Shown: positions 56,058 through 64,000 of the stretch, piece by piece | How positions within the stretch are numbered: the stretch's first letter is position 1 | Layout: each line of letters starts with the position of its first letter | From: Ailanthus altissimus | Taxonomy: Eukaryota; Streptophyta; Magnoliopsida; Sapindales; Simaroubaceae | NCBI GenBank assembly: GCA_946807835.1 | Contig: OX327705.1 | Location: 18,816,501-18,880,500, forward strand | DNA: 64,000 nt | Direction of reading: 5' to 3' | Notes under the pieces: generated by a model | What the model saw: only the letters and a program-made list of their open reading frames with translations | Told to the model about the DNA's origin: nothing | Database searches by the model: none | Position numbers and translations under genes: made by a program

Positions 56058-56904
56058 TGTTGACTTGAAAAAATAGTTTCTCGGATCAATGAGCCTTAAA
56101 TTTGTTGAGAATGAATCAAACTTTGGGCCTCATTTGGACTAGATCAATAGGTACAGGCTTAGGTTTTCTATTTTTTGCGAACTGTAGAAAGGGGCCTGCA
56201 ATGACAACATGCACACAAGCTCAAAGGTAGTCTTGCCGAGGTGGATTTCGGTGAAGACGCTCCGATGCTTAAGTCAGAAAAGAAAATTTTTGCTTTCTTA
56301 AAAAAAAAAATATCACAAACTAGGAATCAAAATGTTATCCTGGGGGGGTACTCCCTTTTCTTTTCTCTTTGTGCTCTATAGGAATTTTTTCATCAATCTC
56401 TGCCATGTTTCTCTCTTTTTCCTTTTATAGTGATGGTATTTCAGAGATTTCTTTGGGCTTTCCTCTGTAGTATTTTTGTCTCGCGCCGAATATTTCCTGT
56501 TGTACTTCTGACACACGCTAGATATTTTCATACTGCTACCCTGAAATACGCCGAATATCTTTTCACCTGTCTCTGTTCCTACCCCATGTCAGATGTCACT
56601 TTTGATGTGCTAAGTGTATTCTTTGGGTTTGTCTCCGCCGGCATTTTTGGTTAAAGTGAGGCTTATTTTGGTTAGCTCGGGTCAGTACCTACTCGGCCGT
56701 AGTCGTAGTAGGGTCAGTATATGCCGAACATGTTTCATCATCAGCCGACTAAATTTTTCGCATTCAAACTGGTTCTGTTGTTCTCATGGGTTTAGGTCCA
56801 TTGGCCATTGTTTTTGAACTTGCCTTGGTTGAGTTCTAGGCCCTTGAGCCTAAGGGCTCAAAAAAAGTGGGAGAGGAGAGGGGGGGGAGGGAGGGAAGGG
56901 AACA
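56058..56904 (-). repeat. Tat element 5' LTR
   Basis: Plus-strand ends TGTTGAC...GGGAACA, followed by TSD gttta. Matches 35211-36019. Contains an expanded G-rich run (56864-56900) near its outer end that is shorter in the other LTR. Confidence 0.85.
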
Positions 56905-56909
56905 GTTTA
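56905..56909 (+). repeat. Target-site duplication of the Tat element, right copy
   Basis: gttta, identical to 35206-35210. Confidence 0.85.
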
Positions 56910-57317
56910 AATTTGAAAAAGAGAGAGAAATAATTAAGAGAAGTTCAGTCAACTGGATAAACAATCCTTCGATGCAGTTCTATTATCTTTGTGCATAAGG
57001 TGATTGATTCTAGCTGTCTTATTTCATGCAGCAGAGAACTTCATATCATGTTAACTTGACTGTGGTTTACAGCAAGATACAAGCAAAAATGTATTTCTAG
57101 TTTCAGGAGAAAGAAAAAGTCAACATTTTTCAATTCATGAATATGTACCTTTCCTTTGGAAAAAAGGGTTTTGATCTCCGTCAAACTTCTTTCTGTCTTT
57201 ATACTTAAAGCTAGCATGTCTTTAAAATGCCCTAAAGGTGTCCCATGTTTTTGAAGAGCTCAGCAGTTTGTTATTAACTTCAGCTAATTTTACAAAATAT
57301 TCATATGCTGATATCAG
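56910..57317 (+). other. Remainder of the B3 intron
   Basis: Right flank of the retroelement insertion, ending in 'gctgatatcag', the acceptor for the last B3 exon. Together with 35158-35210 it gives an ancestral intron of about 461 bp. AT-rich, noncoding. Confidence 0.75.
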
Positions 57318-57623
57318 ATTCTTCCAGCTAAAATGCATGCTATATTTCCTTCTCTGGAGATCCCTACTTCTCTAACCTACAAAGGCAAGGAATGGCAGAT
57401 GGTTTATCACGGTGAAGTTCCCAAGCATAAAAGGTTTGATTCTAACTGGAAAAATTTTGTTATTGACAATAACCTGAAGGTTGGAGATGCATGTGTGTTT
57501 GAACTTATGGAATGCAACAGTGAGATGATGAAATTCAGAGTTCAAATTCTCAGAAGGAACCTCCCATCTAATTTTGAAGGCGGTATGCTTGGTGAGAGTA
57601 AAGACATGCCCTATTGTTATTGA
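57318..57623 (+). pseudogene. B3-domain protein gene, last exon
   Basis: Starts phase 0 after 'atatcag' (ILPAKMHAIFP) and ends with TGA at 57623. It completes the B3 domain begun at 34973: EIPTSLTYKGKEWQMVYHG, RFDSNWKNFVIDNNLKVGDA, then CVFELMECNSEMMKFRVQIL, the canonical W-x-FV-x-NNLKVGD-C-FEL core of plant B3 DNA-binding domains, and a 20-residue tail. The exon itself is intact. B3 proteins are nuclear transcription factors. Whether the gene still works depends on splicing across a 22-kb intron and on the frameshift at about 35123 in the preceding exon. Confidence 0.85.
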
Positions 57624-58361
57624 ATGAGATCTGTTAAAGACTATTTGCTTGTGTGATAATACTTGCTGGGGAGCTACTGTCATTTAGGTATTTTGAAGTA
57701 GGTAGAAGTTGTCTTATTATGTTATTTCTGCCTATCTAATATGACTGTACATCTGATGTGCACCAACTTGGATGTGTAAGAAACATATACTAATTTATTG
57801 ACTGACTTGTCCATATTACTTAAACTAGAAAAGGGGTGCACAGGTTAAGCAATGAACCTTATTATATGTAACTTATCTTTGCAAACACCATAATTCAGTT
57901 ACTTCAACCGATGTGGTAAATAACCAGTGCTTTCTGTCCAGAATATTACTGCCATGATGTCTTGCCTGGATTCAAGTGCTAACAAAGTTTTCCTTCAAAG
58001 AGAAATTAATGGTACATACCCCAGGAAAATGTAATTTTGCTTTCCTTTTATTATTACAATTATATATTTTTTGTTTGTGGGGCAGGAAGCGAATAATGGA
58101 ATGAGATTGAATTAATGAATTTTAGTTTATATAATGGGTGACACATATATTCCTTTTGCTTAATAGTGCAGTCCGAGTCAATTTCTAGCCTATTCCTTGT
58201 TTATTGTCTAAACATTTTTCATTTCTGAGGTCAGAGAAGAATAAGGGTGTCTATCACTTGTATCTCATTCTATGAGTTGTGTGTTACTGCTTTCACTTTC
58301 CTCTGAAATCCTGCAAAGCTGATAATAAAATTAAATTGCATAAAATTGGCTTTCGTAAGAT
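57624..58361. other. Convergent intergenic region (B3 3' end / NFD4-like 3' end)
   Basis: Holds the 3' untranslated regions of the two genes, which face each other. 'aataaaat' at 58324-58331 on the plus strand lies close to the end of the minus-strand gene. No other feature recognised. Confidence 0.6.
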
Positions 58362-61300
58362 CTAAGAATATTGTGTTCGGCTTTGGCTCTTTTTAAAATG
58401 GTCATAGGCAGGTTTGGTCCTGAGAAAAAGAACAAAACTAGAAATTAGGCCTAACAAGGAAATGCATGCCCACCATATAAATGTCTGCAGATAGCATTGC
58501 CTACCCATGCAGACAGATGCTTCACCCAAGGGACTCTCCAGGCTTGAACTTTCTGCATGGTCATCATAGACTAGAGCTGCCAGAAGTCCATAGAGAAGTG
58601 ATCCAATGGGAATGTTACTGATGAGGATGTTGTGGTTGATGCCGGCACTGTTCGGTCCGAAGAGCTCTGATGTGACTGACACAGCAGCTGAAAATATGAA
58701 CCCAGAGCTTAGCCCTATCAGGGCTGTTGAAGCACGCAATGTCGCCTCTTTGCCTGATGCAGTAAGCAAAAAGAAAGCAACCGGTGTTGGCACAACTGCG
58801 ACTGCAAGCCACCCTGTTCTCGCAAAGTACACCTTACTGCATTGGTAGGACATTGAAGCTTCAGTTCATTGTTTCTTGAGTTAAAAATTTTAGGAAGCAA
58901 CTTGAATACTCAAATCCTTATTGAATATGATTTCTAATGATGGTGTCAACTAAAACAGAAAGACTATTACCCTTTAGATATTGCCTGCAGCTTTTGCAGG
59001 ATATGCCTTTTTATTTTGGTAAAATCCTAATTGCATCGGATTAGGATTCAATTATGAAGAATTGTTTAAGAATAGCTTCAAATGGCTTAAACATGTTGAA
59101 TTCTAATGAGGACCTTCTAAATCATTCTTAAAACTCATTTATCTGATTTTTGTGTAGGTTGATACGTACTTGCGTAGGAAATCTGGAGCAGCAGAGAGCA
59201 ACCGACCAAAGAATGAGCACGTGGAGTAGAGCGTAATAATAGAGTTAAGCTGGGAATAGTATCCAAGTGATTGCGCTATCTGCCCTAAATTATTACTATA
59301 AACCAGTCCTATTGTCCCTCCAGAAAAATAAGCCACATAATAAAGCCAGAAATCCAATTTACGCACTAGCAATCTTGCTGGGAGTTCTTCTTCCAGCATT
59401 GTCAACCTATCTTTCTCCATCATCTTCCCAAGACATCCAAACCATCCTGTTTTCTCTATTACAGCATATGAACTGGCATCTGCGGCATTACTTCGTTCAC
59501 TTACAAGGAGTTCTTTATGAAGCTCAAGGTCATCCATTTCAACCAAATTAAAGCCCGAGTCATAATGACAAAAGCTTGTGTGGATGACTCGACTAGTCCA
59601 GTTCCGACCACATACGATGCCAGGCAAACATAATGGCAGAAATAACAGAATCACAGCTCCTGAGAGGACAATTCGTGCCCTTGATGCAGTAGAAGACAGT
59701 GAGTTTAGGAGGAGAAGATATAGACCAGTTAAAACAGCTAAAATATTGAGGATGAGAAAAATGAATGAGTCACGACGAACAGCACCAGTAGGGAGTTGCT
59801 GTGGAGGGGGTTGACGAAGGATTGGAATGAGTGCAAAACTGGATGCAAAAAGAGGGAGAAGCGCATTTAAGAACAGATAGAGTGTGTCATTTTCAGGGTT
59901 TATTGCTTTGGTGATCAGTGTGTAGAGAGCAGCACTTACACCATTATAACTGATGGAGAGGGATAGTGCAAGTGCCCGGTTTCTTGGGAAGTTTCGGATG
60001 CATAACACATAGCATACTGTGTTGAACCAGCAAATGCTACAACCTGCTAATAGACATAGTAGAAACACCTGCCAATGAATTTAAGTTAGCAAACATTATT
60101 AGATTCTCAAGTGGAAGCAAATGAGCTTAAGTAACAGAATTTCCTCTTAGTTGGGATACTAGCCAACATGCTTGCCTATGCTTTGTTAAGAGTTGATTTT
60201 GACCTGCTAAATTGTTATCATAGATGGTGATATGGCTGTAGATTCATTTAACAGAGAGTTGGCAGCATTACTGGCAAGATGATGATAGATTTTAGTATAA
60301 CCTTTTTTGAGTGGTAAGTCTAGAGATGAGGGATGCCAAGTAGTGACAGGTAAAGCATATTAGAGACTCTGTAAATGGAGGATGTACAAGTGATATAGAT
60401 ATGTCAACTACTTTTTGAGAATTGGGCATCTTTTATCATGATAGCTGATAGTGAAATAGAAGATATTATGGCCACAGATGACAGGTTCTAAAGTAAAATG
60501 AGTATAAAAAAATCCTCCAACCTTGTCTCCGTATAATTCGAGATAGTCCCTATTTATGTGTTTCTTCCTCTAATGTAAACATCAATTGAGTCTGCATCTT
60601 TTCAGGTGTCATTTTATGGGCACATCAATTGAGCTATCTTTTATTAGCAGCAGAGACCAGAAATTTCCCAAGTTGAAATTAAGGGGAAGTTAAAAATAAG
60701 AATGAAAAACTGACATTATAATAACTAAAGCTGATCAAATGAGCCATTTAACAAATAATTTAAGGTGGAGTGAGTTGACCGTTTCCAAAAGTGAATTTAA
60801 GTGGTAGGTAGTAAAAGATGAGTGGGGTCTTTAGTTACATATTTTTCATTCTAATTATTTACTTCTTTTGGTTAAATTCATTGAAGGCTTGAGTGTTGAG
60901 CCTCCACTGCATCCTTGGAGTGATGTGCTTTTGCTTTAAGAATGGCCGATGAGAATCGCAGGTAGGTTGGTTTGCTTGGCAGTTGGAAAGATCAAAATAA
61001 AATTAATCGGCAGTTCTCTCTCAATCCTCGTCAGAAATGAAACATTCATATCATATGATATGATAACACCATCACTTAGGGGTGGACAATTGGTTCGGTT
61101 AATTAAAAATTGAACTGAATTTTTCGATTCAGTTTAACATTTAATTTAATTTATTTAAAATTAATTGTTTTGATTTTAATTTAGGTCAATTCGGTTCAAA
61201 TTTAAAAAAAAAATAATTTAAAAATTAAACTGAGCCGATTATATATAATATCTTGAACTGATCGATTCAACTTCTTAGAATCGAACATTGCCCAATCCTA

Positions 61301-62568
61301 CCATCACGAACCATTAGTTGTTTTTTTTTTTTATAACAATAAATTGATCTTAAATTCTTAGCTTGGTTTGGGTAGCTAATCTTTCAGACCAAAAGAGGTT
61401 ATTTTATAATGTTGAAAATAGAAAAATATTATGGAAGAGAAGTTTGTAATATCATAAGTTTTTTAAAATAAAATAATAATTTTATCAACATAAAATTATA
61501 TTTATATATACATGTATATTAACAGAAAGGGATTAGTCTTCCTATCTTATTCATAAATTTAACTATAAAATAATTCTAAAGTTGACATTCGGACAAGGAA
61601 AGCAGATGTCACTGGCACTGAATTTCTTATTCAACTATTTGTACCAGTAGGTCCCCTAGTCCCTGCTAACTGCTAAGTGAGTGAGAGACGTGTATGCTTC
61701 ACTTACCGATATTAATTAAGACTAGGTGAGGAAACCAAATTTAAAGCATTAAAGGACAGAAAAGCAACCAAGCCAGGATTCTCAAATGAGTGGTTGTAGT
61801 TTTGGTTTTGTGTAACAAACAAGTTCACCGGTTATTTTTCCTAGCCAGAGCAACAATTTTCTCAGATATTCCTGGAAAGTAAGCTACCAAATGAACCCAC
61901 CCACTGATGCCACCCCCCCACCCCACAAAAAAAAAATTTTGAACAAAAAGCATTTTTTTCTCTCTCTTTGAAGAGAGTCATCTTTCATCACACATTTCAA
62001 AGTGATAAAATAAAATGTCAGAATGAAGAAAAATGGTATGCACATAGAGAGGAATAAGCAAAAGCCAAAAAACTGTTGCAAATTAAACTAGTGATGCTTC
62101 ATTAATTCTTTCACAAACATAAGATAAAAATGAAACAAAAACCAATTTTATTTTATTCATCATTCTCTTATTCTTGTGGTTACTATGAATTATGACCCCA
62201 TTTCAATATTGTAACAGAAAAAACATCAAACAGAGAGAAGAAGATTGAAGAAGACTAACCAGAAAATAAGGCAAAACGATGAGTTCCTGGATGACAAGCC
62301 ATTGAAGGCCATAACCAAAGAGGCCCATGAAAGCAGCAATGAACATGACAACCCACAAAGGAAAATGCACAAGAGAAACCCCGGAACACCACCCAAAAGC
62401 TTTGCCCATGTCTGATGCGACTGATAAATAATTCAGCTGAAGCTGGGATATCCCAAGAACTGATTTGAGGTTTGATGAGTATGATGAGAAGTCAAAGTTT
62501 GTCCCTGTAAATGCTTGGATCCATGTTGTTGCCACCAGTATCATCCACTTTCTTGACTGCCCTACCAT
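58362..62568 (-). CDS. MFS/nodulin-like transporter, NFD4-like family (3 exons)
   Basis: Exons 62568-62260, 60068-59170 and 58836-58362 (minus) join by GT-AG sites (ctg|gttagt...ggcag|gtg; gcaa|gtacgt...tgcag|taagg) into 560 codons without a stop. Start MVGQSRKWMILVATTWIQ is the conserved N-terminus of this family; the in-frame ATG 27 codons upstream is less likely. The nodulin-like half (TGTNFDFSSYSSNLKSVLGI, LSVASDMGKAFGW, CLLAGCSICWFNT, RNFPRNRALALSLSISYNGV) and an MFS_1-like half (YYVAYFSGGTIGLVYSNNLG, FFGRLLSAAPDF, PIGSLLYGLLAALVYDD) give about 12 membrane segments. Relatives include the Arabidopsis At2g16660/At4g34950 group and NFD4; substrates are mostly uncharacterised. Intron 1 is 2191 bp, intron 2 is 333 bp. 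No defect seen. Confidence 0.93.
60069..62259 (-). other. Intron 1 of the NFD4-like gene
   Basis: AT-rich, noncoding. It contains a GGTTCGGTT/GAACTGA-type small repeat patch at 61080-61290 ('attggttcggttaatt', 'tcaattcggttcaaattt', 'aaattaaactgagccgatt') like those at 7285 and 32540, and a short A-rich tract at 61926-61938. The open frame 61884-62081 is not conserved coding sequence. Confidence 0.65.
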
Positions 62569-62664
62569 TGTAATGGCTTTGGAGCAGGAGAGCACGGAAA
62601 AGACACCAAAAAAAAAATGAGCGATGAGGCTCTGAATTCTGATTGTCAATCTACTTGTGTTGTG

Positions 62665-62670
62665 TTTATA
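62665..62670 (-). promoter_or_regulatory. Candidate TATA box of the NFD4-like gene
   Basis: The minus strand reads 'aaattTATAAAcacaac', about 100 nt upstream of the ATG at 62568, a normal distance allowing for a short leader. Motif-based inference. Confidence 0.5.
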
Positions 62671-62930
62671 AATTTGTAATTGAGCTTTTGTTTGCTCTTA
62701 CCAATTATATGTAATATTATTTGAGTAGGTGACAATTGTAACGTTTTTGTTGGATTTTAAAGACATAAGAGTTAAGACAACCTCACGGTGTCTACTGTCC
62801 CGTCAAGAATAATAAAATAATTGTATGATTGGTAGGAAGAACTATTTTGTTTTATTTTATTCTCTTTTGCTTGAATCATGATGCTACAGTGACAATGCTT
62901 TTTTTTTTCTTTGATAGCAAGAAAATTCCA

Positions 62931-63443
62931 TTACTCCAAAAGAACTGAATAATGATCCAGATTAGCATATTTAGCTAACTTATGTGCTACTCCATTACAT
63001 GATCTTGATACATGCTTGATTCTATTTCTTGTATCTGTCTTTAATTGCTTGTTAATGCTTTCTATCACCCATCTAATCTCTTTAAGAGATTTCATTATTC
63101 CTTTCATTAGCTCTACCACATTCATTGCATCCAATTTGATCATCAAAAGAGTTATCTGCAATTCTTATGCCACCTGAAGGGCATATAAAACTGCTTCTAC
63201 TTCTGCAGCTTCTACATCTCCTTGAAAAGTACTAATATTTGTTGCCATTGCTATTGCTTAACCAGTACTTACCTTTATGAGGACTCCAAGCCTTGCCATT
63301 TCTTTATCTCTATCAGTGGCTGCATCCACTTTAATTCTATAGCCCTCGGAAGAGGCTTCTTCCACATTGTTGCTTTGATCCTCTTTGCTCTTATTAGTAG
63401 CTTCTAGTGGAAGATTGAGTGACAATGCTATATATTTGTACAA
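62931..63443 (-). pseudogene. RNase H-like (RVT_3) domain fragment
   Basis: One minus-strand frame, with two stops (about 63258-63260 and 63168-63170), encodes GYRIKVDAATDRDKEMARLG (the first RNase H strand with its Asp), VEAAEVEAVLYALQVA (the Glu-containing helix), IKLDAMNVVELMKG and HVSRSCNGVAHKLAKYANLD (C-terminal His/Asn block). This is the RVT_3 (PF13456) domain of plant LINE-derived or stand-alone RNase H-like proteins. A GTAAGT donor-like site lies just before the first stop, so part of the break could be an intron. Upstream RT is not visible. Confidence 0.7.
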
Positions 63444-63713
63444 TTTGGATTTAGTGTATACGTATGGCGTTTATATGCTCCAGTAAATGGGTTATTGGAT
63501 AAGGACAGGAGAACATGTAATATTTTACTCTATTGATCATGTTATTTTTAAAAGCTGCATTTGACTCTAGGATTCGAGATGAATATTCCTAAAACAATAG
63601 GATATAATGTAATAAGATAAATTGAATTATATTTTTTATATGATTTTATGTTTGGTGCAGTGTAGAATATTTTAAAAGAAAAAAAAGAGATTAATTTTAT
63701 TAAGAAAAAAAAA

Positions 63714-63995
63714 TCAATCATCATTAATACATTTGCAAAGAAAATTAGATAAATAAATAAACCAAACGAAATTAACACAATTAAAAACAACAGACTTGGC
63801 TAAAAATGAGCCATAATTTTTTTTTTCACGATGTATAGAAGAACAGATAAAATTCTTCATCTCAGACATTAGACGAGAAATGACAGTAAGAATATTTCCT
63901 TCGGTGCCTACTAAAGCCCTAACATCAATAGCAGAAACTGCATGCAGACAATCAGATTCCACAAAATGGACATCAAAACCATAAAGTTTAGCCAC
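63714..63995 (-). pseudogene. Second RNase H-like (RVT_3) fragment at the window edge
   Basis: Minus-strand frame open to the window edge: AKLYGFDVHFVESDCLHAVS, IDVRALVGTEGNILTVISRL, NFICSSIHREKKNYGSFLAK. VESDCL...HREKN-x-x-A/G-x-FLAK is the C-terminal half of an RVT_3 domain. Homologous to but distinct from 62931-63443. The tail after FLAKSVV is AT-rich and probably past the original stop. The N-terminal part lies outside the window. Confidence 0.7.
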
Positions 63996-64000
63996 ATTCG

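Larger units (their letters stand above)
35211..56904 (-). mobile_element. Tat-lineage Ty3/Gypsy retrotransposon (interrupted, degenerate)
   Basis: Bounded by LTRs 35211-36019 and 56058-56904 and a perfect 5-bp TSD (gttta). It reads on the minus strand: 5' LTR, PBS, 5' leader, [gag-PR-RT deleted], RNase H, integrase, tandem repeats, antisense ORF, 3' LTR. The antisense ORF with a PF04195-like domain downstream of pol is a hallmark of Tat-group elements (RIRE2/Grande type). Without the 12.4-kb Athila insertion it is about 9.3 kb. The LTRs have diverged clearly (many substitutions and indels), so it is much older than the Athila element inside it. GC content is visibly higher than in the surroundings. 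Confidence 0.9.

Noticed and set aside
59267..59814. Plus-strand frames opposite exon 2 of the NFD4-like gene
   Set aside because: Shadows of a well-supported minus-strand exon.

Overview
This is AT-rich plant nuclear DNA, almost certainly from a eudicot. It shows a plastid phosphate translocator with a transit peptide, plant-type introns, and Athila, Tat, Copia and hAT transposable elements. I cannot name the species. Three host loci are recognisable: an intact intronless xylulose 5-phosphate/phosphate translocator (XPT, 26613-27908, +); the C-terminal part of a B3-domain protein gene (exons 34973-35157 and 57318-57623, +); and a three-exon MFS/nodulin-like transporter of the NFD4-like family (62568-58362, -). 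RNase H-like (RVT_3) fragments lie on the minus strand at the right edge.

The left part (1-26200) is a repeat graveyard. It holds a decayed minus-strand Athila-like gag-pol (1200-4190), a 968-bp hAT-like element with a perfect 8-bp target duplication (4861-5828), an AT-rich tandem array (7831-8440), and two Gypsy-type LTR-like copies arranged head to head as an inverted repeat (8870-11560). It also holds many copies of a 2.6-kb Copia LTR (here 'family X'). One X copy is a solo LTR inserted in inverse orientation into another X copy (13131-15718). Another is the 3' LTR (17381-19980) of a Copia relic that keeps RT/RNase H fragments.

The right part is dominated by a nested insertion inside one intron of the B3 gene. 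An old Tat-lineage Gypsy element on the minus strand (35211-56904, TSD gttta) lies 53 bp downstream of the 5' splice site. It has lost gag-PR-RT but keeps RNase H and integrase relics, two tandem-repeat arrays in its 3' region, and an antisense ORF with the 'putative gypsy type transposon' (PF04195-like) domain. A young Athila-lineage element on the plus strand (37596-50005, TSD tgagt, LTRs about 98% identical by eye) is inserted into that antisense ORF. Together they turn an intron of about 460 bp into one of about 22.2 kb.

The most interesting cargo is in the young Athila element. Between integrase and the 3' LTR it carries an unrecognised accessory ORF (45590-46138) and an intronless LOG-family gene (cytokinin riboside 5'-monophosphate phosphoribohydrolase, 46454-47101) that keeps the PGGxGTxxE signature. 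This looks like a host cytokinin-activation gene captured by a retrotransposon. The element itself appears disabled by several in-frame stops, most explicable as single C-to-T or G-to-A transitions, and one frameshift.
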